A stretch of 64,000 bases of DNA from RYN-230 sp963793825. GTDB lineage: Bacteria > Actinomycetota > Actinomycetes > Streptosporangiales > Streptosporangiaceae. The stretch lies in the NCBI GenBank assembly GCA_963793825.1, contig CAWCBE010000002.1, positions 124,001-188,000 of the forward strand, written 5' to 3'. A model generated the notes under the pieces. That model saw only the letters and a list, made by a program, of their open reading frames with translations. It was not told the origin of the DNA and did not search any database. The position numbers and the translations under genes are program-made. How positions within the stretch are numbered: position 1 is the first letter of the stretch; each line of letters starts with the position of its first letter. Below are positions 17,607 to 26,899 of the stretch, in pieces.

Positions 17607-17890
17607 AACGACTGTCCGTCCCTGAGCGCCTGACGAAGAACCGCTTTAATCTTGACGAGCAGGAATGTCACATCGAGGTCAACCAGGAGATCGCCAGGGC
17701 CACCGGAACCGGCCAGGCCATAGTCGCCTGTTGCCCGGCCCACGTCTACACCGAGGAACCTGACGGGACCATCTCCGTCGAGTACGCCGCCTGCCTCGAG
17801 TGCGGAACCTGTCTCGCCGTCGCCGCCCCCGGCGCGCTGAAATGGCATTACCCCCGCGGGGGCTTCGGCGTCCAGTTCCGCGAGGGGTAA
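17603..17890 (+). CDS. fixX: FixX ferredoxin-like protein
   Basis: 95 residues, the usual FixX length. Four iron-sulfur cysteines are placed as in E. coli FixX: one in CCPAHVY and three in CLECGTC. The family end KWHYPRGGFGVQFREG is intact. FixX holds a [4Fe-4S] cluster that works with FixC in electron transfer to quinone. The gene overlaps fixC by 4 bp and is the last of the operon. Its final codons form the second arm of a 3' hairpin (17844-17894), and the stop lies 16 bp from the end of the facing phaC gene. Confidence 0.94.
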   Translation: MKRLSVPERLTKNRFNLDEQECHIEVNQEIARATGTGQAIVACCPAHVYTEEPDGTISVEYAACLECGTCLAVAAPGALKWHYPRGGFGVQFREG

Positions 17891-17894
17891 TGCC
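17844..17894. terminator. Hairpin across the fixX stop codon
   Basis: GGCATTACCCC at 17844-17854 and GGGGTAATGCC at 17884-17894 are perfect 11-bp inverted repeats. The second arm contains the fixX TAA. It sits at the convergent fixX/phaC junction, so it could stop transcription from both sides. No T-run is present. Confidence 0.5.
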
Positions 17895-17906
17895 CGGCCA
17901 GAGTTC

Positions 17907-19649
17907 TTACCGCTGCAGGATGTAGGTGCCTGGGGCGGGAGATAGGGGCCGGAAGTGGGTGTTGCCTAGGGTGCGTGGGGCTTGTTTCTTGTCGCCGCTT
18001 CGTTCGGCTAGCCAGGTGGTGTAGTCGGGCCACCAGCTGCCCTGGACGGTTTCGGCGTGGGCGAGCCATTGGTTGTGGTCGGGGGGGTTGGGGCCGGGGG
18101 CGAGCCGGAAGGTTGCCTTGGGGTTGGCGGGGGGGTTGACCATGGCGGCGATGTGGCCGCTGTTGGACAGGACGAACCGGATGTTGCCGCCGAGTAGCTG
18201 GGTGGCGCGGTAGGCGGAGGGCCAGGGTGAGATGTGGTCGTCGATGCCGGCTACGACGTAGGTGTCAACGTCGATTTTGGAGAGGTCGACGGGGGTGCCG
18301 AGCATGGTGGCGGCGCCGGGCTTGGTCAGTGAGTTGTCCATGGCGATCTCGATGAAGTTGCGGTGCAGCGCGGCGGGCATCCGGGTGGTGTCGGCGTTCC
18401 AGTACAGGATGTCGAACGGCGGCGGGGTTTTGCCTTGCAGGTAGTTGTTGACCCAGTAGTTCCAGATCAGGTCGTCGGGCCGGAGCCAGGCGAATACCTC
18501 GGCGAGGGTGCGGCCGTCCATGTAGCCGCGGGTGCGGGAGGCCAGGATGGACCCGGCGGCGGTGCCCTCGTCCATCAGCGAGACGGTGGTGCCGGCCTGG
18601 GTCATGTCCAGCAGGGTCACGCCCAGGCCCAGGCTGGCGAGCTGGTCGAGCTGCCCGGTGGCGGCCAGGTGCGCGCTGAGCATGGAGGACAGGATGCCGC
18701 CGGCGCACAGGCCGATGATGCTGGCCTTGGGGGCCTTGGTGATGTCGCGCAGGGTGGCGACCGAGTCGATGACGGCCTGGCCGTAGGTGTCCAGGTCCCA
18801 GTTCCTGGCGTTCTTGCCCGGGTTGGCCCAGGACAGCACGAAGACCTGGTATCCCTGGGCGACGAAGAATTCGAGCATGCTGCGGCCGGGCGCGAGGTCG
18901 GTCACGTAATACTTGTTGATCATCGGGGGGACCATGAGCAGCGGGATCTGGTAGACCGCGGGCGTGGACGGCTTGTACTGGATCAGCTCGTAGACGTCGG
19001 TGCGGGCCACCACCGCTCCCGGTGTCACGGCCAGGTCCTGGCCGACCTGGAACGCGCCGGGTTCCACCATGGTCGGGATGTGCGGGGTGGAGGACATGTC
19101 CGAGACCAGGGCACGGACCCCCCGCACGGCGCTCAGCCCGCCGGTGTCGATGAACGCCTTCCACGCCGCCGGGCTGATCAGCGGGTAGTTACTCGGCGCG
19201 GACGCGGCGATGAGGTTGGTCAGCACGAACTTCAGCCGGGTGTTGTCCCGCCAGTCCAGCTCGGCGTCGGCGAGCAGCTCCTCGGCGGTCCCGCCGATGG
19301 CCAGGTAGGCCTGCACGGTCCGCTTGAGCAGCGGGTTCTCACTCCACGCCGGGTCCGCGAACCGGCGGTCGCGGCGCTGCGGGGCGATCGCCGAACTGCC
19401 CGCCGCGATGCCGGCCAGCTCCGCGGCCAGCTGCCCGGCCCGCCGGGCCACCGTCCCCGGACGGCTGGCCAGCCGGGCCGCGTACCGCACCATGCTGGTA
19501 CCCGGCCGGAACCGGCGCAGCGTGCCCAGCGCGGCATCGGGCAGCACAAGATCCAGCATGCCGACCGCGTTAGCGGCGGTGGGCTCGGCCGACTCACCCG
19601 GCGTACGCGTGGTGTTAGTGGTTCCGCGTGTATTTCCAGTGGCCGCCAC
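17907..19649 (-). CDS. phaC: Polyhydroxyalkanoate synthase (class I-like PhaC)
   Basis: 580 residues, typical of class I/II single-subunit PhaC. The lipase-like box has cysteine as nucleophile: GLCAGGILSSMLSAHLA near residue 315. The acid is in VVAGIDDHISPW and the histidine in LSNSGHIAAMVNPP, completing the Cys-Asp-His triad. LVPP-like VPPMINKYYVTDL and the tryptophan in WAWRPDD-like FAWLRPDDLIWNYWVNNYL also fit. It polymerises (R)-3-hydroxyacyl-CoA on granules. GTG start at 19649 is moderate; a GAGGA lies about 12 nt upstream. It faces fixX and is downstream of the ethylmalonyl-CoA genes on the same strand, with a 236-bp gap, so it probably has its own promoter. Confidence 0.95.
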   Translation of the reverse strand: MAATGNTRGTTNTTRTPGESAEPTAANAVGMLDLVLPDAALGTLRRFRPGTSMVRYAARLASRPGTVARRAGQLAAELAGIAAGSSAIAPQRRDRRFADPAWSENPLLKRTVQAYLAIGGTAEELLADAELDWRDNTRLKFVLTNLIAASAPSNYPLISPAAWKAFIDTGGLSAVRGVRALVSDMSSTPHIPTMVEPGAFQVGQDLAVTPGAVVARTDVYELIQYKPSTPAVYQIPLLMVPPMINKYYVTDLAPGRSMLEFFVAQGYQVFVLSWANPGKNARNWDLDTYGQAVIDSVATLRDITKAPKASIIGLCAGGILSSMLSAHLAATGQLDQLASLGLGVTLLDMTQAGTTVSLMDEGTAAGSILASRTRGYMDGRTLAEVFAWLRPDDLIWNYWVNNYLQGKTPPPFDILYWNADTTRMPAALHRNFIEIAMDNSLTKPGAATMLGTPVDLSKIDVDTYVVAGIDDHISPWPSAYRATQLLGGNIRFVLSNSGHIAAMVNPPANPKATFRLAPGPNPPDHNQWLAHAETVQGSWWPDYTTWLAERSGDKKQAPRTLGNTHFRPLSPAPGTYILQR

Positions 19650-19885
19650 GGGCGATCACGTCCTCACTTCTGATCCACAATGCAGTACTGGCCATTTCGG
19701 CAAGCCAGGCACCAGTCAAGTCACTTATTACGGGCAAGTAAACCAGGCAACCGGAAAATCCCGCAGAGCCGACCGGCCCGGAAGAGCGGGGACGTTCGCC
19801 CTCTTGACGCTGGGTCATGGCTACTCGCCCGGGCCGCAGCAAGACCGCCACGCCAGCCTGCACAGGCAGTTACCAACGGCTACGG

Positions 19886-21088
19886 CTAGTCGGCGAGCCG
19901 GTATTCCTCGAGGAGCCGCCGGCTTATGATCATTTTCTGGATCTCGGCGGTGCCTTCGCCGATGAGCAGCATGGGTGCTTCGCGGTAGAGGCGCTCGATT
20001 TCGTACTCTTTGGAGTAGCCGTAGCCGCCGTGGATGCGGAAGGAGTCTTCGACGACTTCTTTGCCGTATTCGGAGGCGAGGTACTTGGCCATGCCGGCTT
20101 CGAGGTCGTTGCGGTGGCCGGAGTCTTTCGTGCGGGCGGCCATCACCATCATCTGGTGCGCGGCCTCGACCTTGGTGGCCATCTCGGCCAGCTTGAAGGC
20201 GATGGCCTGGTGGGCGGCGATGGGCTGGCCGAAGGCGTGCCGCCGCTGGGCGTAGGCGATGCCCAGCTCGAAGGCGCGCAGGGCCAGCCCGCAGCCGCGG
20301 GCGGCGACGTTGACCCGGCCGACCTCGACGCCGTCCATCATCTGGTAGAAGCCCTGGCCGGTGGTGCCGCCGAGCACCCGGTCAGCCGGGATCCGGACGT
20401 CTTCGAGGATGAGCTCGGTGGTGTCGACGCCCTTGTAGCCCATCTTGTCGATTTTTCCCGGCACGGTCAGGCCGGGCACTTTGGGGTTGGCGCCGAAGCC
20501 TGGTTCTTTCTCGATCAGGAAGGTGGTCATGTTCCGGTGCGGCGCGTCGTGGCCGTCGCCGGTCCGGCACAGCACCGCCACCAGGGTGGAGGTGGCCCCG
20601 TTGGTCAGCCACATCTTCTGGCCGTTGATCACGTAGCCGCCCCCCTCGCGCACCGCCTTGGTGCGGAGCGCCGAGACGTCCGAGCCCATGCCCGGCTCGG
20701 ACATGGAGAAGGCGCCGCGTATCTCGCCGGCCGCCATGCGGGGCAGGAAGTAGTCCTTCTGTTCCTGGGTGCCATGCTGGATGATCATGTGCGCGACGAT
20801 GAAATGGGTGTTGACGATGCCTGACACCGACATCCAGCCCCGCGCGATCTCTTCCACCACCAGCGCGTAGGTGAGCAGCGATTCCCCCAGGCCGCCGTAC
20901 TCCTCGGGGATGGTCAGCCCGAACAGGCCCAGCTGCTTCATCCCCGCCACGATCTGGGCCGGGTACTCGTCGGCGTGCTCAAGCTCGGTGGCGACCGGGA
21001 TGATTTCCTTGTCGGTAAAGTCCCGGACGGTGGCCAGGATGTCCGTCTGGATCTCGGTCAGGCCGTCGGTCTGGGCCAGGCGTCCCAT
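19886..21088 (-). CDS. Acyl-CoA dehydrogenase, probable methylsuccinyl-CoA dehydrogenase
   Basis: 400 residues. GAGGAAAAGCT precedes the ATG at 21088. Acyl-CoA dehydrogenase marks: GAFSMSEPGMGSDVSALRT, KMWLTNGATSTLV, the RIHGGYGYSKEYEIERLYRE helix and the catalytic glutamate in LIGEGTAEIQKMII. It is the last of five minus-strand genes with 9-bp and 13-bp gaps before it, in the order ccr, ecm, lyase, hydratase, dehydrogenase. In the ethylmalonyl-CoA pathway the missing step is oxidation of (2S)-methylsuccinyl-CoA to mesaconyl-CoA, and this position suggests that role. It is shorter than the Rhodobacter enzyme, so the assignment rests on context. Confidence 0.85.
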   Translation of the reverse strand: MGRLAQTDGLTEIQTDILATVRDFTDKEIIPVATELEHADEYPAQIVAGMKQLGLFGLTIPEEYGGLGESLLTYALVVEEIARGWMSVSGIVNTHFIVAHMIIQHGTQEQKDYFLPRMAAGEIRGAFSMSEPGMGSDVSALRTKAVREGGGYVINGQKMWLTNGATSTLVAVLCRTGDGHDAPHRNMTTFLIEKEPGFGANPKVPGLTVPGKIDKMGYKGVDTTELILEDVRIPADRVLGGTTGQGFYQMMDGVEVGRVNVAARGCGLALRAFELGIAYAQRRHAFGQPIAAHQAIAFKLAEMATKVEAAHQMMVMAARTKDSGHRNDLEAGMAKYLASEYGKEVVEDSFRIHGGYGYSKEYEIERLYREAPMLLIGEGTAEIQKMIISRRLLEEYRLAD

Positions 21089-21097
21089 AGCTTTTCC

Positions 21098-21601
21098 TCA
21101 GCTGGCGGGCTCGGGGCGGCCGGGCTGCTCCCCGCCGCGCTCTTTGATGTAGGTGGCGGTCGGGACCATCACCTTGCGGCGGAACACGCACACCAGGGTG
21201 CCGTCCTGCTTATAGCCGCGGGTCTCGACCTCGACGATGCCCCGGTCGCTGCGCGACTTGGAGGGCCATTTGCCGAGCACGGTGGTCTCGCCGTAGATGG
21301 TGTCCCCGTGGAAGGTCGGCGCCACGTGCCGCAGCGACTCGACCTCGAGGTTGGCGATCGCCTTGCCGGAGACGTCCGGCACCGACATGCCGAGCAGCAG
21401 CGAGTAGATGTAGTTGCCGACCACCACGTTGCGGCCGAAGTCGGTGGCCTGCTCCGCGTAGTTCGCGTCCAGGTGCAGCGGGTGGTGGTTCATGGTGAGC
21501 AGGCAGAACAGGTGGTCGTCGTACTCGGTGACCGTCTTCCCGGGCCAGTGCTGGTAGACCGCCCCGGCCTCGAACTCCTCATAGGTCCGCCCGAATTGCA
21601 T
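21098..21601 (-). CDS. MaoC-family hydratase, probable mesaconyl-CoA hydratase
   Basis: 167 residues. GAGGAGG precedes the ATG by 8 nt. The hot-dog hydratase segment is TMNHHPLHLDANYAEQATDF followed by GRNVVVGNYIYSLLLGMSV. In the ethylmalonyl-CoA pathway, mesaconyl-CoA hydratase makes beta-methylmalyl-CoA, which the adjacent lyase cleaves. It differs from the smaller PhaJ-like protein at 14058 in having a longer N-terminal lead and a distinct FHGDTIYGETTVLGKWPSK region. It is 9 bp upstream of the dehydrogenase and 13 bp downstream of the lyase, in one operon. Confidence 0.85.
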   Translation of the reverse strand: MQFGRTYEEFEAGAVYQHWPGKTVTEYDDHLFCLLTMNHHPLHLDANYAEQATDFGRNVVVGNYIYSLLLGMSVPDVSGKAIANLEVESLRHVAPTFHGDTIYGETTVLGKWPSKSRSDRGIVEVETRGYKQDGTLVCVFRRKVMVPTATYIKERGGEQPGRPEPAS

Positions 21602-21614
21602 CGCCGTGTCCTCC

Positions 21615-22592
21615 TCAGCCCTGCGGGGGCTCGAACTTCGAGGTGCGCGCCATGCCCGCCGCGCGGCCCTTGCCCGCGATCACCAGGGCCATCTTCCGGG
21701 ACGCCTCATCGATCATCTCCTCACCCAGCATGGCCGACCCCCGGGCCCCGCCGGCCTCCGAGGTGCACCAGTCGTAGGCGTCCAGGATCAGCTCCGCGTG
21801 GTCATAGTCCTCCTGCGCGGGGGAGAAGATCTCATTGGCCGCTGCGATCTGGTCCGGGTGCAGCACCCACTTGCCATCAAAGCCCAGCGCCGCGGCCCGC
21901 CACGCGACCTCACGGTAGCCCTCATGGTTGCGGATCTGCAGGTAAGGCCCATCGATCGCCTGCAGGTCATGGCTGCGGGCCGCCATCAAGATCCGCATCA
22001 GGATGTAGTGGTAGGCGTCCGCCGGGTAGCCGGGCGGCTGCTCGCCGACCACCAGCGACTTCATGTTGATCGAGGCCATGAAGTCGGCCGGGCCGAAGAT
22101 GATGGTCTCGATCCGCGGCGAGGACGCGGCGATCGCATCCACGTTGACCAGCCCCCGGGCGTTCTCGATCTGCGCCTCGATGCCGATCCGGCCCACCTCG
22201 AAGCCCATCGTCTTCTCGATCTGGGTCAGCAGCAGGTCCAGGGCCACCACCTGCTCAGCGTCCTGCACCTTCGGCAGCATGATGCAATCCAGGCTGGCCC
22301 CCGCCCCCTCCACCACCGTGACCACATCCCGGTAAGTCCACTGCGTGGTCCAGTCGTTCACCCGCACCACCCGGGTCTTACCACCCCACTCACCATTATT
22401 GAGCGCATCCACGATCAAATGCCGGGCACCCTCCTTCACCAGCGGCGCACAAGCATCCTCAAGATCCAGGAACACCTGATCCGCGGGCAGGCTCTGCGCC
22501 TTCTCCAGGAAACGCGGACTGCTCCCCGGCACCGCCAGGCACGAACGGCGCGGGCGTAGGCGAGTCGTCGGGACATCCGGGGTGGTGGTCAT
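21615..22592 (-). CDS. HpcH/HpaI-family CoA ester lyase (malyl/beta-methylmalyl-CoA lyase)
   Basis: 325 residues. Motifs of the CitE/Mcl1 group: RRSCLAVPGSSPRFLEKAQS, VFLDLEDACAP (metal-binding acidic pair), IMLPKVQDAEQV, EAQIENARGLVNVDAIA and FGPADFMASI. The enzyme needs Mg2+ and splits beta-methylmalyl-CoA to propionyl-CoA and glyoxylate, and L-malyl-CoA to acetyl-CoA and glyoxylate. It stands between ecm and the hydratase as in other actinobacterial ethylmalonyl-CoA clusters. The ATG at 22592 lacks a close ribosome site (GAGGA about 14 nt upstream). A gap of 139 bp separates it from ecm. Confidence 0.9.
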   Translation of the reverse strand: MTTTPDVPTTRLRPRRSCLAVPGSSPRFLEKAQSLPADQVFLDLEDACAPLVKEGARHLIVDALNNGEWGGKTRVVRVNDWTTQWTYRDVVTVVEGAGASLDCIMLPKVQDAEQVVALDLLLTQIEKTMGFEVGRIGIEAQIENARGLVNVDAIAASSPRIETIIFGPADFMASINMKSLVVGEQPPGYPADAYHYILMRILMAARSHDLQAIDGPYLQIRNHEGYREVAWRAAALGFDGKWVLHPDQIAAANEIFSPAQEDYDHAELILDAYDWCTSEAGGARGSAMLGEEMIDEASRKMALVIAGKGRAAGMARTSKFEPPQG

Positions 22593-22731
22593 GTCGGTCG
22601 TGCCATCCTCTGCAGGTTGCGGTGCTTGTCAGCGGGGTCGGTGCGGGGGTGGCCGGTATGGCTCAGGCTGCGCCTGCCGCCAGCCGGCAGCCAGGCGGCT
22701 CCCTTCCCGCGGCACATCCATACCAGCACTG

Positions 22732-24786
22732 TCAGGCCGTCCCGGCCAGGTGGCCAGGCTGGCTCTGCCACGGCTGGAGCTTATTGGCGAGCCGGATCTC
22801 GTCGACGATGCGGCCGATGATGGCGGTGATGCCGAAATCCTTGGGGGTGAAAACAGCGGCCACGCCCTCGGCCCGCAGGGTTTCGGCGTCGGCCGCTGGG
22901 ATGATCCCGCCGACCACCACCGGGAGGTCCTCCGCCCCGGCCCGGCGCAGCCGGCCCAGCACCTCGGGCACGAGCTGGCCGTGCGAACCGGAGAGGATTG
23001 ACAGCCCCACGCAGTGCACGTCCTCGGCGACCGCGGCGGCCACGATCTGCTCCGGGGTGAGCCGGATGCCCAGGTAGATCACCTCGAACCCGGCGTCGCG
23101 GGCCCGCAGCGCGATCTGCTCGGCGCCGTTGGAGTGCCCGTCCATGCCGGGCTTGCCCACGAGCAGCCGCAGCCTGGCCGTTCCGAGCTCCCCGGCGGTA
23201 GCGGCGGCAGCCGCGCGGACGGCGATCATCTCCCCGTCCGGCTCGGCGGCGGCCGCCGCTGAGCCGCTGACACCGGTGGGCGCCCGGTACTCGCCGAAGA
23301 CATCCCGCAGCGCGAAGGACCATTCGCCGGTGGTCACGCCCGCCCGGGCGCAGGCCAGGCTGGCCGCCATCAGGTTGACGCCGTCCTGCGCCGCGTCAGC
23401 CCTGAGCCGGCCCAGTGCGGCACGCACCGCGGTCTCGTCGCGGTGCTCGCGCCACTGCCTCAGGTTGGCCAGTATCTCCCGCTCGGCGGCCGGGTCAACC
23501 TGCTGGACGGCGGTGTCGAGGTCGGCGGTGAGCGGGCTGGGCTCGCTGGTCGTGTAGCAGTTAACGCCTATGACCTTGTCCTCGCCGGACTCGATCCTGG
23601 CGCGCCTGGCCGCGTGCGAGGTGACCAGCTGGGCCTTGAGGTAGCCAGACTCCACCGCCGGTATCACCCCGCCCATGGCCAGCACCTTGGCCATCTCCGC
23701 TTCGGCGCCCGCCAGCAATTCCGCGGTCCTGGCCGCCACCACAAAGGAGCCATTGAACAGGTCGCCGTACTCAAGCAAGTCCGACTCGAAGGCGAGCACC
23801 TGCTGGATGCGCAGGCTCCATTGCTGGTCCCAGGGCCGCGGCAGGCCCAGTGCCTCGTTCCAGGCCGGGAGCTGCACGGCGCGGGCGCGGACGTCCCTGG
23901 ACAGCGTGACGGCCAGCATCTCCAGGACGATCCGCTGGATGTTGTTCTCCGGCTGAGCCTCGGTCAGGCCCAGCGAGTTCACCTGTACGCCGTAGCGGAA
24001 GCGGCGGCTCTTGGCGTCGGCGATGCCGTACCGCTCCTTCGTAACCTGGTCCCAGAGCTGGGCGAAGGCCCGTATCTTGCACATCTCCTCGACGAACCGG
24101 ACACCCGCGTTGACGAAGAAGGAGATCCGCGCGACGACGCCTCCCATCTGCTCCTTCGGGACCTGCCCGGAGTCGCGGACGGCGTCCAGGATGGAGATCG
24201 CGGTGCACATCGCGAAGGCGATCTCCTGCACCGGGGTGGCCCCGGCCTCCTGGAGGTGATAACTGCAGACATTGATCGGATTCCACTTGGGCAGCTGGGT
24301 GACCGTGTAGGCGATCACGTCGGTGGTGAGCCGAATCGACGGACCGGGCGGGAAGACATACGTCCCGCGGGACAGGTACTCCTTGACGATGTCGTTCTGG
24401 ATGGTTCCGGTGAGCTTGGTGATGTCGGCGCCCTGCTCCTCAGCGACAACCTGATAGAGCGCCATCAGCCACATAGCGGTGGCGTTGATCGTCATCGAGG
24501 TGTTGGTCTGCTCCAGCGGGATTCCGTCGAAGAGGGCGCGCATGTCACCCAGGTGCCCGACCGGGACGCCGACCCGGCCGACCTCGCCGCGGGCCAGGAT
24601 GTGATCGGCGTCGTACCCGGTCTGGGTGGGCAGGTCGAACGCCACCGACAGGCCAGTCTGGCCCTTGGCTATGTTGCGCCGGTAGAGCGCGTTGGACTCC
24701 CTCGCCGATGAGTGCCCGGCATAGGTCCGCATCACCCAGGGACGGTCCCGGCCGGGCCGCTCCGGCTGCTCATCCGATTCGGTCAT
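22732..24786 (-). CDS. ecm: Ethylmalonyl-CoA mutase (MeaA-type, B12-dependent)
   Basis: 684 residues in a single chain. The catalytic barrel starts WVMRTYAGHSSARESNALYR with SVAFDLPTQTGYDADH, as in MeaA/Ecm rather than the two-subunit methylmalonyl-CoA mutase. The C-terminal cobalamin domain has GKPGMDGHSNGAEQIALRA, the DxHxxG base-off B12 motif, then GLSILSGSHGQLVPEV and VVVGGIIPAADAETL. It rearranges (2R)-ethylmalonyl-CoA to methylsuccinyl-CoA, the step after Ccr. It starts 12 bp after ccr and is certainly co-transcribed. I saw no B12 riboswitch upstream of the operon. Confidence 0.94.
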   Translation of the reverse strand: MTESDEQPERPGRDRPWVMRTYAGHSSARESNALYRRNIAKGQTGLSVAFDLPTQTGYDADHILARGEVGRVGVPVGHLGDMRALFDGIPLEQTNTSMTINATAMWLMALYQVVAEEQGADITKLTGTIQNDIVKEYLSRGTYVFPPGPSIRLTTDVIAYTVTQLPKWNPINVCSYHLQEAGATPVQEIAFAMCTAISILDAVRDSGQVPKEQMGGVVARISFFVNAGVRFVEEMCKIRAFAQLWDQVTKERYGIADAKSRRFRYGVQVNSLGLTEAQPENNIQRIVLEMLAVTLSRDVRARAVQLPAWNEALGLPRPWDQQWSLRIQQVLAFESDLLEYGDLFNGSFVVAARTAELLAGAEAEMAKVLAMGGVIPAVESGYLKAQLVTSHAARRARIESGEDKVIGVNCYTTSEPSPLTADLDTAVQQVDPAAEREILANLRQWREHRDETAVRAALGRLRADAAQDGVNLMAASLACARAGVTTGEWSFALRDVFGEYRAPTGVSGSAAAAAEPDGEMIAVRAAAAATAGELGTARLRLLVGKPGMDGHSNGAEQIALRARDAGFEVIYLGIRLTPEQIVAAAVAEDVHCVGLSILSGSHGQLVPEVLGRLRRAGAEDLPVVVGGIIPAADAETLRAEGVAAVFTPKDFGITAIIGRIVDEIRLANKLQPWQSQPGHLAGTA

Positions 24787-24798
24787 ACCAGTCCGTTC

Positions 24799-26136
24799 TC
24801 ACACGTTCCGGAACCGGTTGATCTCCGTTAGGTGCTTGGCGCGCAGCTCGTGATCGCGCACGCCGAGGCCCTCCTGAGGGGACAGGCAGAGCACGCCAAC
24901 CTTGCCATGGTGCAGGTTCCGGTGCACGTCCAGGGCGGCCTGGCCGGTCTGCTCCAGCGGGTAGACCGTGGACATGGTCGGGTGGATCATGCCCTTGGAG
25001 ATCAGGCGGTTGGCCTGCCACGCCTCGCGGTAATTGGCGAAGTGCGAGCCGATGATGCGCTTGAGGCTCATCCACAGGTAGCGGTTGTCATACTCATGCA
25101 TGTACCCCGAGGTGGAGGCACATGTCACGATGGTGCCGCCCTTCCGGGTCACGAACACCGAGGCGCCGAAGGTCTCCCGGCCGGGGTGCTCGAAGACGAT
25201 GTCAACGTCCTCACCGCCGGTCAGCTCGCGGATCCTGGCGCCCAGGCGCTTCCATTCCTTCGGGTCCTGGGTGTGCTCGTCCTTCCAGAAGTTGTAGCCC
25301 TCGGCCTTACGGTCGATGATCAGCTCCGCGCCCATCGACCGGCACAGCTCAGCCTTCGCCTCACTGGACACGACGCAGATCGGGATGGCCCCGCCGGCCT
25401 CCGCGTACTGGGTGGCGTAGGCGCCGAGGCCACCGCTGGCACCCCAGATGAGCACGTTGTCGCCCTGCTTTAGGCCAGCTCCATTGCGCGAGACCAGCTG
25501 GCGGAAGGCGGTGGAGTTCACCAGGCCCGGCGTAGCGGCCTCTTCCCAGGTAAGGTGCCTGGGCTTGGGCATCAGCTGGTTGGTCTTGACGATGGCCAGC
25601 TCGGCCAGGCCGCCGAAGTTCGTCTCGAAACCCCAGATGCGCTGCTCCGGGTCGAGCATGGTGTCGTTGTGGCCGTCAGAACTCTCCAGCTCGACGGACA
25701 GGCAGTGCGCGACGACCTCCTCGCCGGGCTTCCAGATGTTTACCCCGGGGCCAGTGCGCAGCACCACGCCGGCCAGGTCCGAGCCGACCACCTGGTACGG
25801 CAGGTCGTGCCGCGCGGTGAGCTCAGAGAGCTTGCCGTAGCGGCGCAGGAAGGCGAAGGTGGAGATCGGCGAGAAGATAGAGCTCCACACGGTGTTGTAG
25901 TTGACCGCGCTGGCCATGACGGCGATCAGGGCTTCGCCCAGGCCGAGTTCGGGGACTGGCACCTCTTCCACGTGCAGGGACTTACGGGGATCCCGCTCGC
26001 CCGTGTCCATGCCGTCGAACATGTGCTCCTCGTCCCGGTGCAGGGTAACTGCCCGGTAGGCCTCCGGCAATGGCAGCGCGGCGAAGTCCGCGGCCTGGCC
26101 GTCGGAACTGAGGATCGCGTCGAGGATTTCCTTCAA
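24799..26136 (-). CDS. ccr: Crotonyl-CoA carboxylase/reductase
   Basis: 445 residues, the family length. Starts at TTG 26136 with AGGAG 6 nt upstream. MDR-type reductase with NADPH fold GASGGLGAYATQYAEAGG. CO2-site residues known from the family are present: Asn in SAVNYNTVWSSI, Phe-Glu in GFETNFGGLAE and His in GSHFANYREAW. The enzyme reductively carboxylates crotonyl-CoA to (2S)-ethylmalonyl-CoA with NADPH, the committed step of the ethylmalonyl-CoA pathway that replaces the glyoxylate shunt, and it also supplies extender units for polyketides. First gene of the ccr-ecm-lyase-hydratase-dehydrogenase operon. It diverges from the decarboxylase-like fusion gene. Confidence 0.96.
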   Translation of the reverse strand: MKEILDAILSSDGQAADFAALPLPEAYRAVTLHRDEEHMFDGMDTGERDPRKSLHVEEVPVPELGLGEALIAVMASAVNYNTVWSSIFSPISTFAFLRRYGKLSELTARHDLPYQVVGSDLAGVVLRTGPGVNIWKPGEEVVAHCLSVELESSDGHNDTMLDPEQRIWGFETNFGGLAELAIVKTNQLMPKPRHLTWEEAATPGLVNSTAFRQLVSRNGAGLKQGDNVLIWGASGGLGAYATQYAEAGGAIPICVVSSEAKAELCRSMGAELIIDRKAEGYNFWKDEHTQDPKEWKRLGARIRELTGGEDVDIVFEHPGRETFGASVFVTRKGGTIVTCASTSGYMHEYDNRYLWMSLKRIIGSHFANYREAWQANRLISKGMIHPTMSTVYPLEQTGQAALDVHRNLHHGKVGVLCLSPQEGLGVRDHELRAKHLTEINRFRNV

Positions 26137-26899
26137 GACTGACTCCTAAGGCGTACCTGCATGAGGAGCGCAGGGCCTCGTGGAGCCGTGCAGCGACTAG
26201 CTGGGCACAAAGTTTTCGTTCATCTGGGCCGGTAGTGCGGACCTCTGTTTCAGCCGCTTCCCGTACCCCCGGCCTGGATACGACGATGCCAGGTCATCTT
26301 CGTGATGTCTATTGAGGGTTTCGCGTGGACAATTAAGGAAAAGGTTGAGACTGAGCGAGCTTCCGAGTCGGAGCTCATCCCAGATGATGGCCGGCCCCGG
26401 CCTGAGAGTGATGTAACAATTGAGGCCATTGGTGCTTGCGCCCCGCCCCGGGAAGGCCGCTCCTTCCCCGGCAGCTGGTGTCCGGCCCCTGGCCGGCGGG
26501 CTGGTCCGGTCCTGGGTAAGGTCGCCCGCGGCCCTGGCATTTCCTTTGAGCCGGCCCCGGGGTAGCGTCTGGCAGGAGAGCACCGTGCGCTTCCGCTACG
26601 TGATGCCGGTGATCGTGTCGCTCCGGCCCCCGGCGCCATGCCCCACTCGGCGGGTGGCGGACTAGGGAGCACAGACACATGGACCAGCCCTCAGACCCCG
26701 CCGTGCCTCGGCTGCGGGATACTACGGCGCGGCCAGACCTGTGGCACGGGAGTTCTCGTGCCGGGCCGGCGCGCAAGGGATACCGGCCAGCCGGCGGCCT
26801 GCGCGGAAAGCTCGCCCGGCCCCCGGATACCGGGCAGGCGGCTTATCAGCGCGCGGGCTATGTCCGGGCCCGGCGGGCAGCCGACAGCGCCCGGAGCCC
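26137..26899. other. Divergent control region between ccr and the crotonase fusion
   Basis: 763 bp. It must contain the ccr promoter on the minus strand; an AT-richer patch (CAATTGTTACATC on that strand, near 26415) is the only relief from high GC. A weak 75-codon + strand frame at 26679 ends on the start codon of the next gene but is arginine/proline-rich; I do not call it. No repeats found. Confidence 0.4.
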
